DNA of 44,901 nt from Acidobacteriota bacterium. Lineage in GTDB: Bacteria > Acidobacteriota > Terriglobia > Versatilivoradales > Versatilivoraceae. Location: the NCBI GenBank assembly GCA_028875575.1, contig JAPPDF010000016.1, forward strand, positions 1-44,901, read 5' to 3'. Every line of letters begins with the position of its first letter. The stretch's first letter is position 1. The notes beneath the pieces were generated by a model, which was not told the origin of the DNA, did not search any database, and saw only the letters and a list, made by a program, of their open reading frames with translations. The position numbers and the translations under genes are program-made. Of this stretch, positions 1-11,141 are shown piece after piece.

Positions 1-30
1 GAGCGTTGTTGCAGGCCTCAAGAATCACTC

Positions 31-89
31 CCCCCTTGAGGGGGAGTCGCAGAAGCCGAGCCGCAGGCGAAGGCTGATGCGGAGGGGGG
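31..89 (+). repeat. Terminal dispersed repeat, left copy
   Basis: This 59-bp stretch begins with a C5-TTGA-G5 hairpin and continues through a GC-rich segment. The same sequence lies in inverted orientation at 44843-44901, with one mismatch near its inner end. A degenerate fragment (about 16 of 17 bases) is at 32503-32519. The rest of 1-142 holds no gene. It behaves like a dispersed, REP-like extragenic element. I infer that the window ends where assembly met this repeat. Confidence 0.85.
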
Positions 90-142
90 CAGACGCGGGC
101 CTCCAGAATGCGGCGCGCGGCAACGCCGGTTTCCCGACCCCC

Positions 143-1630
143 CTACACCGGGTAGGTCAAATCTTCCTCCAGGGGATAGAGGGAACGCCGCACGTTTCGG
201 TAGCTGAAGTGGGCGGGGTTGGCGCTGGTGGACCCGGCTGTGTCCACCAGGATGGTTCGGTAGGCAATGGGTTCGTAGGCTGCCCTGGGCGCGACCACTC
301 CCTTGACCACCAGGATCTTCTTCTTTTCGGGCCTGAGCCCCAGGGTCCAGAGTTGCTCGAGGCTTCGGGGGGCCATTCGAATACTGGTCAGCACCAGGGT
401 GTTTTGGCGCGGTGTTTCCAGCACCGCCGTCACTCCCTGATCGAAGACCCCCTGGCCGCCGTGGCGCGGACGGCTTTCGGTGGAGCGCCCGTCGGCGATG
501 GACCGGATGCGGCCTTGGACCCGCAGGGGACGGCCGTGTAGGGCGTCGCTCCCGGCGCCCACCGTCAACTCGATCGACTGCCGCACCCCCATCTGCACGC
601 AGGCGGACACGGCCTGGGGATCGTACAGCGACACCAGGGCCTCCGAGGCCTGCTGGCTCAGGATTTCCTCCAGCAGGATGGTGGAGTCGCCCGGACTGCC
701 GCCGCCGACGTTGTCCCCCACATCCATCAGCACAATCGGGCCGCCTGCTTCCCGGGCAGCGTTGCGGACGGCCTCGGCCGGACCGGGAAGGTCGCTGAGG
801 AATTCCCTGCGGCGCTGCCAGCCTCTCTCCGCCAGCCAGCGGGCTGCTTTGCGCGCCAGTTCCTGGTCTCCGTCGGCGATGGCCAGAAAGGAGGCTCCCA
901 TCTCTTCCACGTCGGAATAGTAGAACCCCATGGCCGTGCTGGCCGAGAGAATCCCCGGCCATTCCAGCACCGACTCGACGTCCCGGTAGAGCTCCCTGGC
1001 GGGCGCTTCCTCCGTGTATTGACGGGTGATGTTGAGCAGCAGGGGGGGCTGCTCCAGGGCCTGGACCGGGGCAATTTCACCCCGCAGGGTCCGCGCCATC
1101 AGGTCGGCCGCCTCCAGGCCGCGCTCTCTCTGGTCCAGGTGGGGGTTGGACCGGTAGACCACGATGCCGTTGGTGTTGCGGGCCATCTTGTCGGAGACGT
1201 TGGCATGCAGGTCGATCACGATCAGGATGGGAATCCGGGGCCCCAGGACCTGGCGAAAGCGGGCGGCCAGCTCTCCGTCGGCGTCGGGGTAGCTCTCGGA
1301 CACGGCCGCCCCGTGCAAGGCGACCAGCAACCCGTCCAGTGGCAGGGCCGCGCGCAGGGCTCCGGTCAGATCGGCAGCCAGCTCTTCGAAGGAGTCGCCG
1401 GGAATAGGGGCTGAGGGGATGCCGTAGGCGGCCATCAGCGGAACCGGCTCGAACTTGAATTCCCGGGCGCCCTCCAGGAATCCACCCAGTTGGTGGTGGG
1501 TACCCTCCCAGCGCTCCAGCAGCGCTTTCCCGCGAGTCAGGTCGGTGTCCTTGAAGTGCTGGTAGGGGGTGGGGATGGGGGAAAAGCTGTTGGACTCGTG
1601 CAGAAATCCGGCGATGCCGACGCGTTTCAT
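143..1630 (-). CDS. M81 family metallopeptidase (MlrC-like)
   Basis: The 495-aa product matches the M81/MlrC family, putative zinc peptidases named after the microcystin-linearising MlrC enzyme; most members probably act on other small amide or peptide substrates. Visible family signatures are HESNSF at residues 11-16, LHGAAVSE at 105-112, DLHANVS at 140-146, NPHLD at 162-166, and the glycine/aspartate-rich DVGDNVGGGSPGDST segment around 303-317 that starts the C-terminal MlrC domain. The length is normal for the family. The ATG is preceded by AAGGAG at good spacing. No signal peptide is seen, so it is probably cytoplasmic. It lies 27 bp downstream of the amidohydrolase/aminotransferase fusion on the same strand, so the two are probably co-transcribed. 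The substrate cannot be read from sequence. Confidence 0.9.
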   Translation of the reverse strand: MKRVGIAGFLHESNSFSPIPTPYQHFKDTDLTRGKALLERWEGTHHQLGGFLEGAREFKFEPVPLMAAYGIPSAPIPGDSFEELAADLTGALRAALPLDGLLVALHGAAVSESYPDADGELAARFRQVLGPRIPILIVIDLHANVSDKMARNTNGIVVYRSNPHLDQRERGLEAADLMARTLRGEIAPVQALEQPPLLLNITRQYTEEAPARELYRDVESVLEWPGILSASTAMGFYYSDVEEMGASFLAIADGDQELARKAARWLAERGWQRRREFLSDLPGPAEAVRNAAREAGGPIVLMDVGDNVGGGSPGDSTILLEEILSQQASEALVSLYDPQAVSACVQMGVRQSIELTVGAGSDALHGRPLRVQGRIRSIADGRSTESRPRHGGQGVFDQGVTAVLETPRQNTLVLTSIRMAPRSLEQLWTLGLRPEKKKILVVKGVVAPRAAYEPIAYRTILVDTAGSTSANPAHFSYRNVRRSLYPLEEDLTYPV

Positions 1631-1657
1631 GCAATCTCCTTGGGACGGCCCGGGGGG

Positions 1658-4015
<2,358 letters not shown>

Positions 4016-4339
4016 GTCGATTGGCTCCTGGAGAAATGGCAACGATACCCTGGAATTCAGACCCGCGGATCCCGCCTCGGATCGGTTGCGAGGGCGGTGG
4101 GGAGGGGGGCGGCTGAACCAGGGGACCCCATACTACTGGATTGCGCACCTGAGGCCAACCGGGATTGTCCTGTTCGGACTCAGGATAGCTCCAACCACCA
4201 GATAACCCCCCGGAGGGGGCGGGGCTGTGATAGATTCTGCACTGACCGCAGGGTGGCGCTCGACATTATCCAACGGTCGGGGCGGCCCGGTTGTGGTCAA
4301 TGAATTGAGCCAGAAAGCGATCATGGAGGAGCGTTTCAG
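4016..4339. other. Divergent intergenic region
   Basis: This 324-bp gap separates the minus-strand fusion gene from the plus-strand RidA lipoprotein gene and must hold both promoters. I could not find a convincing -35/-10 pair. Several open frames cross it, but they lack ribosome sites and family resemblance. Confidence 0.5.
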
Positions 4340-5527
4340 ATGACCAAGAGAGATTTGCTCGGGCTGACGGTCTTGTGTGCTTTCGGAGTCTTGTGCCTGG
4401 CTGCCTGTCAACAGGCGCCGGTGGAAGAGCCGGCGCCGGCGGGGCCGCCCTTCAGCTCTGCCATCGAAGTCGATGACACTCTCTACCTGTCCGGCCAGGT
4501 CGGTCTGGATCCGGAGACCCGGGAGATGGCCTCGGGAATCGAGGCGGAGACCAAGGTCACCATGGAGAACCTGAAGCGGGAACTGGAGGCCAAGGGATAC
4601 GGCTTCTCCGACGTGGTGGCCACCCACGTGTGGCTGACCGATATGAGTGACATCGGCCCGATGAGCCAGGTCTATCGCTCCTTCCTCGAGCAGGACAAGC
4701 TTCCCAGCCGCACCACCGTCGCGGTTTCGGAGCTGGCGCTGGGAGCCAGCGTGGAAATCGCCATGGTCGCCGTGCAGGGAGAGAAACAGTACGTCTATCC
4801 CGAAGGAACCGAGCCCGGCAAGGCGCCTTACAGTCCCGGCGTGCTGGCGGGCGACCGCCTCTTTGTGTCGGGTCAGGCCGGAGTCATTCCGGGAACGGCA
4901 CCACCCAAACTGGTCGAAGGCGACGTCAAGGCGCACGTGACCCAGACCCTCAAGAACATAGAGACGGTGCTGAAGGCGGCCGACATGGATTTCTCGAACG
5001 TGGTCTCGACCGAGGTCTTCATGACCAGCGGCGACCATTTCGGACCCATGAGCGAGACCTACGTTTCCATGGTGCCCGATCCCAAGCCGGCCCGGGTGCC
5101 CATTCTGGTCTCGGCCATTCCCCTCAATTCACCCGTCGAAATCACCATGATCGCCAGCCGGGAGGAAAAAACGCCGGTGCTGCCTGAAGGCATGGGGCCG
5201 AGCAGCGCTTACAGCCGCGGTCTCAAGGTGGGCAACACCATGTACATCGCCGGGGTGTTCAGTGCCAAGGAGACGGTGGAAGAGCGGGTGAACGATTGCC
5301 TGGACCGGGTGAAGCAGATCTACGAGGCCGGCGGGTTCGCCATGAGCGACGTGGTCGAGGCCAGGGTCTACCTCAAGGACTGGGAAGACTATGGCGGCAT
5401 GAATGCCGCCTATCGGCGCTATTTCCCTGAGAATCCACCGACCCGGGCCACCATGGAGGTTCCCGATTCACCCGGAACCACCAGGATCGGGATGGCCTTC
5501 GTGGCCGCCAAGCCCGCGGCCGAATAG
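4340..5527 (+). CDS. Exported lipoprotein with three RidA domains
   Basis: The 395-aa product starts with a lipoprotein signal peptide: basic residues, a hydrophobic core, then lipobox LAAC with Cys23 as the lipidation site. Three RidA/YjgF/UK114 domains follow in tandem, at about 36-147, 163-275 and 286-392. RidA enzymes hydrolyse reactive enamine/imine products of PLP enzymes in the cytoplasm and usually act as homotrimers of about 130 aa; here one chain carries three units. The arginine that binds the substrate carboxylate is kept in each unit (Arg124, Arg252, Arg369). The segment after it is VEIAM, VEITM and RIGMA, so the usual acidic residue (VEIE) is absent and the third unit diverges most. 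GGAGGA precedes the ATG by 9 bases. The divergent neighbour is a PLP-enzyme fusion, which fits RidA chemistry, but an exported location does not fit a cytoplasmic partner. Confidence 0.9.
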   Translation: MTKRDLLGLTVLCAFGVLCLAACQQAPVEEPAPAGPPFSSAIEVDDTLYLSGQVGLDPETREMASGIEAETKVTMENLKRELEAKGYGFSDVVATHVWLTDMSDIGPMSQVYRSFLEQDKLPSRTTVAVSELALGASVEIAMVAVQGEKQYVYPEGTEPGKAPYSPGVLAGDRLFVSGQAGVIPGTAPPKLVEGDVKAHVTQTLKNIETVLKAADMDFSNVVSTEVFMTSGDHFGPMSETYVSMVPDPKPARVPILVSAIPLNSPVEITMIASREEKTPVLPEGMGPSSAYSRGLKVGNTMYIAGVFSAKETVEERVNDCLDRVKQIYEAGGFAMSDVVEARVYLKDWEDYGGMNAAYRRYFPENPPTRATMEVPDSPGTTRIGMAFVAAKPAAE

Positions 5528-5559
5528 CCGTGCCCCCCACGACGGGGCGGGCCCGTGGC

Positions 5560-5636
5560 TAAGTGGAGAGTGGAGAGCGAAGAGTGGTTAGCCCTGCCTC
5601 CGCCCTGCCACACGGATCATTCGGGGCGAAATTGGC
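5560..5636 (+). repeat. Dispersed repeat with AGTGG-rich head and GCCCTGCC core
   Basis: The head is a run of AGTGG/GAGAGTGG units. Then come a TTAGCCCTGCC core and a CGGATCATTCGGGG tail. A close relative is at 25151-25226, and partial copies are at 35222-35265 and 44769-44815. All follow shortly after a plus-strand stop codon. The weaker match at about 15750-15785 does not. Confidence 0.6.
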
Positions 5637-5673
5637 TTATTCCAGTCAAGCTTGAGGGCGCGGGCGCCTTTGT

Positions 5674-6072
5674 CTAAGGGCGCTGGACATCGGGCAGGTT
5701 AGCCATCTGTCTGTCGCGCGTCAGAATCTGCAGGCCGGCGCGATGGTACTCGTCAGCGATGAGGCGGTCAAAAAGGCCGGCGCCGCCGGATGCTTCCAGG
5801 GCGACGATGACCGAACGCCCATTCAGCGGTGCGATCAGACCGCTGGTAAGGATGCTCAGTAGACCCAATCGAGCGTCAGCGCCATCAAACCCATAATGGT
5901 GCTGAACGGCCACAAATGCCTCCCCAATCACCTGGTTCGAAGCGAAGACCTCGGCACCATCGCGTTCTACCAGGGCAATCATCTCTCGTTCGCAGCGCTC
6001 GTATTCGCTCGCCGGCAAACCTGTCAACAGCCGCACCAGCACGGAAGTATCAATCCCGTAACGACGGGTCAT
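5674..6072 (-). CDS. PIN-domain toxin, VapC-like
   Basis: The 132-aa product is a PIN-domain ribonuclease of the kind used as VapC toxins. The four acidic residues expected around the Mg2+/Mn2+ site are visible: Asp8 (YGIDTS), Glu51 (GEAF), Asp102 (FDRLIA) and Asp120 (TRDRQM). Length is normal. A longer in-frame ORF runs up to 6216, but its first 48 codons overlap the antitoxin gene in another frame; the start at 6072 gives a standard PIN N-terminus. It overlaps the upstream AbrB-type gene by 23 bp, the usual arrangement for co-translated toxin-antitoxin pairs. The RNA target cannot be told from sequence. Confidence 0.88.
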   Translation of the reverse strand: MTRRYGIDTSVLVRLLTGLPASEYERCEREMIALVERDGAEVFASNQVIGEAFVAVQHHYGFDGADARLGLLSILTSGLIAPLNGRSVIVALEASGGAGLFDRLIADEYHRAGLQILTRDRQMANLPDVQRP

Positions 6073-6292
6073 AGGGCTCACTTCGGAACTTCTCGATGTC
6101 GAACGGGGGATGTCCGGGTGGAATTTTGTCTCTGAGCGGCGCCAGTTTCGAATAGTCGATCCGCCGCGGCCGCAATATGAAGCCTTCGGGGCTTTCCTGC
6201 AGTTCGAGTCGGTCACCAGGGCCCACGCCCAGCGCAGCCAGCACCCGAGCCGGGAAGGTGACCTGTCGCTTGGATGTAATCTTGACGATCAT
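6050..6292 (-). CDS. AbrB/MazE-fold antitoxin, VapB-like
   Basis: The 80-aa protein opens with a SpoVT-AbrB swapped-hairpin DNA-binding domain (residues about 3-45; KITSKRQVTFPARV followed by GVGPGDRLEL). A charged C-terminal tail follows, which in this family wraps the PIN toxin and blocks it. A start site with AAGGAG upstream of ATG is clear. Its 3' end overlaps the toxin gene by 23 bp. Antitoxins of this type normally repress their own promoter with the toxin as co-repressor; the palindrome at 6300-6330 is the obvious candidate operator. Confidence 0.88.
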   Translation of the reverse strand: MIVKITSKRQVTFPARVLAALGVGPGDRLELQESPEGFILRPRRIDYSKLAPLRDKIPPGHPPFDIEKFRSEPYDPSLRD

Positions 6293-6299
6293 GGCGACT

Positions 6300-6330
6300 C
6301 TCCTTACAAATATCTTTTCTCAGTAAGGAG
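6300..6330 (-). promoter_or_regulatory. Palindrome over the antitoxin ribosome site
   Basis: CTCCTTAC and GTAAGGAG form a perfect 8-bp inverted repeat separated by 15 AT-rich bases. The arm nearest the antitoxin gene contains its AAGGAG ribosome site. As DNA it could be the autoregulatory operator of the toxin-antitoxin pair. As RNA it could fold and hide the ribosome site. Which applies is inference. Confidence 0.55.
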
Positions 6331-6410
6331 CGGAATTCAAGCATTGCAGCGCGCCCCCGAGGACGATTGAGGCGTTCGAAAAATAGGCAGCGGGGTCGCT
6401 GCCGGGAATG

Positions 6411-6498
6411 GCCACAAAAGGCACGAAATCACAAAAACTACAAAAAGAGCAGAACGGAATCAGACAATTCGTTTTGTGACTCTTGTGCTTTTTGTGGT
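6411..6498. repeat. Inverted CACAAAA-type repeat
   Basis: The left arm (6411-6436) and right arm (6472-6498) are imperfect reverse complements, with about 21 of 26 bases pairing. The units resemble GCACGAAATCACAAAA. Similar CACGAA/CACAAA repeats occur at 15818-15900, 24198-24295 and 30868-30890. The wider gap 6293-6756 is AT-rich at 6510-6690 and contains no gene that I can support. Confidence 0.6.
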
Positions 6499-6657
6499 TG
6501 ACCCGCATTGCTCACCGGGTCGCACCCGATATTGAGAATGGCAGAACATCACGTTCGCCGGCAGATTGACTTGGCTCGCTGGGAACTCCGAAAAAATCGC
6601 GATTCTTAAAATATTTCAAAATTAACCAAAAACGCCGACAAAATAGGCCAACAAAAT

Positions 6658-6686
6658 TTGACTGGTGACACCGCCAGGTATAAAAT
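6658..6686 (+). promoter_or_regulatory. Sigma70-type promoter for the DUF1549/DUF1553 gene
   Basis: TTGACT at 6658-6663 and TAAAAT at 6681-6686 are 17 bp apart and lie in an AT-rich stretch. The predicted transcript would begin near 6693, about 60 bases before the chosen ATG at 6757. This argues against an upstream ATG at 6658, which lies inside the promoter. Confidence 0.6.
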
Positions 6687-6756
6687 GCGAATGCATTTAA
6701 AAGTAGATTTCGCAAATTTTCTGGACGCTTGCCGCGGCAAGTGGTTTGGGGGTTGT

Positions 6757-9600
6757 ATGAGCTACCTGGCGGTTCTCGTCGCTATTGCCGTTCACCTCGT
6801 GGCTGTCTCTCTTCATGGGGAGGAACAGAAGCCCAGCTTCGAAGCAGACATTCAGCCCATCATCGAGGCTCGTTGCATCGCCTGTCACCAGGGTGCATCC
6901 GCTCAGAGCGGGCTGGTCATGGAAACGGTTGAGGCGCTGCTGGTCGGCGGCGAAAAGGAAGGACCGTCGATTATACCCGGCAACAGCGCCGAGAGTTCGC
7001 TTCTGCTCTATCTGAGGGGCGAGCGCCAGCCCCAGATGCCCATCGGCGGCGATCCGCTGTCGGCGGAGCAGATCGATCTGATCGCCCGCTGGGTCGACCA
7101 GCTTTCCCACGGGCCCGATGAGTCGAACCAGGCGGAGGTTGAGACGGCCGGCGCTGCCGCTTCCGCCCATCAGTTCGAGACAACCGTCAAGCCCCTCCTG
7201 GAGCAGCACTGCTTTACCTGCCATTCCATCCAGAACCACCAGAGCGGGTTGGTGCTGGAAACCATGGCCTCCCTTTTGAAGGGAGGGTCCCTGGGCGGTC
7301 CGGGAGTCATTCCGGGAGATAGCGCTTCCAGCCCGCTCATCCAGCGGCTGCGCGGCGAGAAAGCTCCCCAAATGCCCCTGAATGGGGAACCCCTGTCGGA
7401 AGAGCAGGTCGAGTTGATTGCCGGCTGGATCGAAGAATTGGAAGTGGCGCCCGTTCAGGAAACGGCGGAGGCCGGAAAGCCTGCCTGGCCGTGGATCCCG
7501 TTGGAAAAGCCGGTCGTTCCCGAGGTCAAGCAGAAGAGTTGGGTCAAGAACCCCATCGATGCCTTTGTGTTGGCAAAGCTGGAGGAACAGGGCCTGCAGC
7601 CGGCGCCTGCCGTTAGCAAACGGCAGTTGCTCCGAAGGCTCTATTTCGGTCTGATCGGGTTGCCCCCCACTCCGCAAGAGATGAAGGCCTTTCTACAGGA
7701 CGACTCACCCGACGCCTACCACAACGCCGTGGAAAAGCTGCTGGCCGACTCCCGCTACGGCGAGCGCTGGGCCCGGCACTGGATGGACGTGGTGCGTTAC
7801 GGCGATTCGGTGGGAGGCGGGCTGGACTATCCCTTGGCCCACATGTGGCGCTACCGGGACTACATCATCCGGGCTTTCAACCAGGACAAGCCTTACGACC
7901 GCTTCATCAAGGAGCAGATAGCGGGGGACTCCTTCAGATTTTACGGGGCGGAGGGGCAAATCGCCACCGCTTTCATGAACCTGCAGGTTCAGGTGGAGGG
8001 ATCGGGCGATCAGCGGCGCGATTTCCTGACGGACGTGGTGAATACCACCGGGTCGGTGTTTCTGGGCGTCACGCTGGGATGCGCCCGCTGCCATGACCAC
8101 AAGTACGATCCCATTACCCACAAGGACTACTACCGCATCGAGGCCTTTTTCGCCCCCATGCCCAAGCCGCAGCCCCAGGCGGTGGCGTTCACCCAGTACG
8201 AGCTCCCCAGGCAGAATCCCGAGCTCTGGGAGCGCAAGGCCAAGGAATGGGAGGATCGGCTCAAGAAACGCAAGGAGTGGGCGGACGGGCTGCGCAAGCA
8301 GGTCAAGGAGATTACCGATCCGCATCGGGTTCTCATGTCGCCGCTGGACCTCAAGGACTGGGTGGTGGCCGACTTGAGGCGGGTGCCTTTTTCCACCAGC
8401 GAGCTGGTGCCCAAGGAGATCAGCAAGCAGTTCTCCCTGATCGGGCGGCAGAACGCCCGCTTCGCCAACCCCAACGATCCCAACCGATACAAGGCCATGG
8501 CCTACGTGCCCGCGGAGCCGCTGGGCAGCGTCGGATATGCACCGACCACCTTCCTGCTCAAGGGAGGCGACCCCGAGCTCAAGCAGGAAGTGGTGGAGCC
8601 CGGGTTTGTGGTGGCGGCCAGCGGGGATCCCGAGCCGGTGGATCTGAAGGGCTGGAGCGGGAGCCGGCGCAAGAAGCTGGCCAGTTGGCTGGCGAGTCCG
8701 GAGAATCCTCTGACGCCTCGCGTCATGGTCAACCGGATCTGGCAACACCACTTCGGAAAAGGGTTGGTGAAGACACCCAGCGACATGGGCAGGAACGGCG
8801 GGGGAACGGTTCATCCGGAGTTGATCGACTGGCTGGCGGCCGAGTTCATCGAGAAGAGCTGGAGCATCAAGGACATGCACCGCCTGATGCTGCATTCCAA
8901 CCTCTACCGCCAATCCCTGAACAATCCTCGCGCCACCGAATACGAGGCCATCGACAGCGCCAACCGCTACCTGTGGCGGATGCCCCCCATTCGCCTGGAA
9001 GCCGAGGTCATTCGCGACAGCATTCTGGCGGTGAGCGGCGACCTGAACCTGCTGGCCGGGGGGCCCAGCTTCTTCCCCGACCTGGAAGACGACATGATGA
9101 AGCGCGCCCGGACCTGGTGGGAGCCCGATCCCCAGGAGGAGCGCAACCGCCGCAGCGTCTACATGCTGCAACAGCGGGTGCTGGTGTCACCCTTGATCTC
9201 GGTTTTCGACGGTCCCAACATCAGCGAGAGCTGCGATGTCCGGGAGGTCACCACCGTAACGCCTCAGGTGTTTGCCCTGTTCAACAGCAAGTTTGCCCAC
9301 CAGAAAAGCCATGCCATGGCGGAGCGGATTCTGCGGGAGGTGGGGACGGACCCGGGCCGGCAGGTGGAGCGCGCCTTCCAGTTGGCCTTGCAGCGGCAGC
9401 CGACCGAAGTGGAAAAAATCCGGGGCATGCAGTTCCTGGGAGTTCAAACGGATGTGCCGGGGACCGAGCTGAGTCTCACGCAGGCGGCCTATTCCCCGGA
9501 GAGCGCCGAGAGCCTGCCGTCCAAGGGCAAGACCGGCAGGTCGCTGTCGGACTTTTGTCTGGCCATGTTCAATCTCAACGAGTTTATTTTCCTGCAGTAG
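6757..9600 (+). CDS. Planctomycete-type cytochrome c / DUF1549 / DUF1553 protein
   Basis: The 947-aa exported protein begins with a signal peptide (hydrophobic residues about 3-18). Two PSCyt1 haem domains follow: CIACH at about 40-44 and CFTCH at about 152-156, each with a following SGLV-ET motif. DUF1549 spans about 260-470 and carries a third haem motif, CARCH, at about 442-446 followed by DHKYDPI. DUF1553 fills roughly 620-900 (NRIWQHHFGKGLV and similar). This architecture is common in Planctomycetes and Acidobacteria and is almost always paired with DUF1501, as here. The role is not established; a redox function in breakdown of complex polysaccharides or sulfated glycans has been suggested from gene context. 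The start was chosen for the signal peptide and the promoter position; an ATG 99 bases upstream would add a non-secretory leader. Confidence 0.9.
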   Translation: MSYLAVLVAIAVHLVAVSLHGEEQKPSFEADIQPIIEARCIACHQGASAQSGLVMETVEALLVGGEKEGPSIIPGNSAESSLLLYLRGERQPQMPIGGDPLSAEQIDLIARWVDQLSHGPDESNQAEVETAGAAASAHQFETTVKPLLEQHCFTCHSIQNHQSGLVLETMASLLKGGSLGGPGVIPGDSASSPLIQRLRGEKAPQMPLNGEPLSEEQVELIAGWIEELEVAPVQETAEAGKPAWPWIPLEKPVVPEVKQKSWVKNPIDAFVLAKLEEQGLQPAPAVSKRQLLRRLYFGLIGLPPTPQEMKAFLQDDSPDAYHNAVEKLLADSRYGERWARHWMDVVRYGDSVGGGLDYPLAHMWRYRDYIIRAFNQDKPYDRFIKEQIAGDSFRFYGAEGQIATAFMNLQVQVEGSGDQRRDFLTDVVNTTGSVFLGVTLGCARCHDHKYDPITHKDYYRIEAFFAPMPKPQPQAVAFTQYELPRQNPELWERKAKEWEDRLKKRKEWADGLRKQVKEITDPHRVLMSPLDLKDWVVADLRRVPFSTSELVPKEISKQFSLIGRQNARFANPNDPNRYKAMAYVPAEPLGSVGYAPTTFLLKGGDPELKQEVVEPGFVVAASGDPEPVDLKGWSGSRRKKLASWLASPENPLTPRVMVNRIWQHHFGKGLVKTPSDMGRNGGGTVHPELIDWLAAEFIEKSWSIKDMHRLMLHSNLYRQSLNNPRATEYEAIDSANRYLWRMPPIRLEAEVIRDSILAVSGDLNLLAGGPSFFPDLEDDMMKRARTWWEPDPQEERNRRSVYMLQQRVLVSPLISVFDGPNISESCDVREVTTVTPQVFALFNSKFAHQKSHAMAERILREVGTDPGRQVERAFQLALQRQPTEVEKIRGMQFLGVQTDVPGTELSLTQAAYSPESAESLPSKGKTGRSLSDFCLAMFNLNEFIFLQ

Positions 9601-9618
9601 GCGAAGGAGTTCCTTCGC
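9601..9618 (+). other. Intercistronic hairpin
   Basis: GCGAAGGAGTTCCTTCGC is a perfect inverted repeat (7-bp stem, 4-base loop) directly after the DUF1553 stop codon and 25 bases before the DUF1501 start. No T-run follows, so it is not a typical terminator. It could set relative expression or mRNA stability within the pair. Confidence 0.5.
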
Positions 9619-9642
9619 AGCCTGCGAAAGAGTGGGGCACTG

Positions 9643-11097
9643 ATGCTGATCAAACCGCAATTCGATCAATGTGGAAACGTCGAGGTGCAGGATCCCAGGT
9701 CAGGGGAACTGGGGCGCAGGGACTTCCTGTTCCGCATGGGCCGGGGCATCGGGGGGACGGCCCTGTCCTATATGTTGGCCCGGGACGGCCTGCTGGCCAA
9801 GGGGACCTCTGCCGGCAACCCTCTGGCCCCCAAAGCTCCCCATTTCGCTCCCAAGGCCAAGGCCTGCATCTTCCTCTTCATGGGCGGTGCTCCCAGCCAG
9901 ATGGATACCTTCGACCCCAAGCCGATTCTGGCCAAGTACCACGGCACGCCCATCACCCGCATTTATGGAAGCCTGGAAAAGCGGATCTACGTGGGCAGCC
10001 CCTTCAAGTTCGCCAAGCACGGGCAATGCGGGATGGAAGTCTCGGAGATATTCCCTCACCTTTCCACCTGCGTGGATGACATTGCCGTGGTGCGTTCCCT
10101 GCACACCAACTCCAACAGCCATCCCACCGGGTTCATTCTGATGAACACCGGCGTGCAGGAGCCCGGCGCCTCTCCTTCCATGGGATCCTGGCTGGTTTAC
10201 GGCCTCGGAACAGAGAACCAGAACATGCCGGGGTTCGTGGTCCTGCCCGACGGGGGAATCCAGGGCGGGATCGCCAACTACTCCAACTCCTATCTGCCCA
10301 CGGCCTATCAGGGCACGCTGATCAACCCCCAGGGGGTTCCCATCGTGGATCTGAAGCCCCCCGGCGGCGTCACCGTGAAGCAGCAGAGCGAGACGCTGGG
10401 GTTGATCAACGACTACAACCGCAACTATATCGACTCGGATCCCGGCAACGGCGCTCTGCTGGGCCGGATGAAGAGTTACGAGTTGGCCTTCCGCATGCAG
10501 ATGGCCGTCCCCGAAGCCCTGGACGTCGATCAGGAACCCGAGAGGATCAAGGAGCTGTACGGGTTGAACGACAAGATTGCCGAACCCATGGCCCGCCGCT
10601 GCCTGATGGCGCGGCGCATGGTTGAAAGAGGCGTGCGGTTCGTGCAGGTCTATTGCGGAGGCTGGGACTCCCACTCCGATATCGACGGGGGGCACCGGCG
10701 CTGCGGCCTTCGCAGCGACCAGCCGGTTGCGGGTCTGTTAAAGGACCTGAAGCAGAGGGGCCTGCTGGACGAGACCCTGGTGGTTTGGGGCGGTGAGTTC
10801 GGGCGGACCGCCGACAATCACATGTCCTTCTTCAGGGCCCACCCAGGGCGTGACCACAATGAAAAGGCCATGGTGACCTGGTTTGCCGGGGGCGGGATCA
10901 AGGGAGGAACGGTGGTGGGCAACACCGACGAGATGGGGATCGAGGCAGCCGAGAACGTCTACCACCTGCATGATCTCCACGCCACCATCCTGCACCTGAT
11001 GGGGTTGGACGACATGCGGCTCACCTACTACCACGCGGGCCGCTTCAAGCGCCTCACCGACCTGGGCGGCCGGGTCATGAAGGAGATCCTGGCTTAG
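9643..11097 (+). CDS. DUF1501 family protein, Tat-exported
   Basis: The 484-aa product belongs to DUF1501, a sulfatase/alkaline-phosphatase-fold family that accompanies DUF1549/DUF1553 cytochromes. A twin-arginine signal is seen at residues 25-38 (GRRDFLFRMG). The family hallmark FMGGAPSQMDTFDPKP follows at about 80-95, and the C-terminal half has WDSHSD and WGGEFGRT segments typical of the family. It begins 42 bp after the upstream gene, so the two form one unit. Expected location is periplasmic, exported folded. The reaction is unknown. The start ATG has only a weak purine-rich site upstream (AAAGAGTGGGG). Confidence 0.92.
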   Translation: MLIKPQFDQCGNVEVQDPRSGELGRRDFLFRMGRGIGGTALSYMLARDGLLAKGTSAGNPLAPKAPHFAPKAKACIFLFMGGAPSQMDTFDPKPILAKYHGTPITRIYGSLEKRIYVGSPFKFAKHGQCGMEVSEIFPHLSTCVDDIAVVRSLHTNSNSHPTGFILMNTGVQEPGASPSMGSWLVYGLGTENQNMPGFVVLPDGGIQGGIANYSNSYLPTAYQGTLINPQGVPIVDLKPPGGVTVKQQSETLGLINDYNRNYIDSDPGNGALLGRMKSYELAFRMQMAVPEALDVDQEPERIKELYGLNDKIAEPMARRCLMARRMVERGVRFVQVYCGGWDSHSDIDGGHRRCGLRSDQPVAGLLKDLKQRGLLDETLVVWGGEFGRTADNHMSFFRAHPGRDHNEKAMVTWFAGGGIKGGTVVGNTDEMGIEAAENVYHLHDLHATILHLMGLDDMRLTYYHAGRFKRLTDLGGRVMKEILA

Positions 11098-11141
11098 CCT
11101 TTCACTCTACCAACCAATCACTCCCTCCAAGGGAGAACCTC

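Noticed and set aside
6411-6498. Inverted CACAAAA repeat as a terminator for the toxin-antitoxin genes
   Set aside because: Those genes run away from it on the minus strand, and the arms are AT-rich with a long loop, unlike a Rho-independent terminator.
8247-10079. 610-codon plus-strand frame spanning the DUF1553/DUF1501 junction
   Set aside because: It is an alternative frame of two genes with clear domains, and its product is a low-complexity Gly/Arg/Pro sequence.
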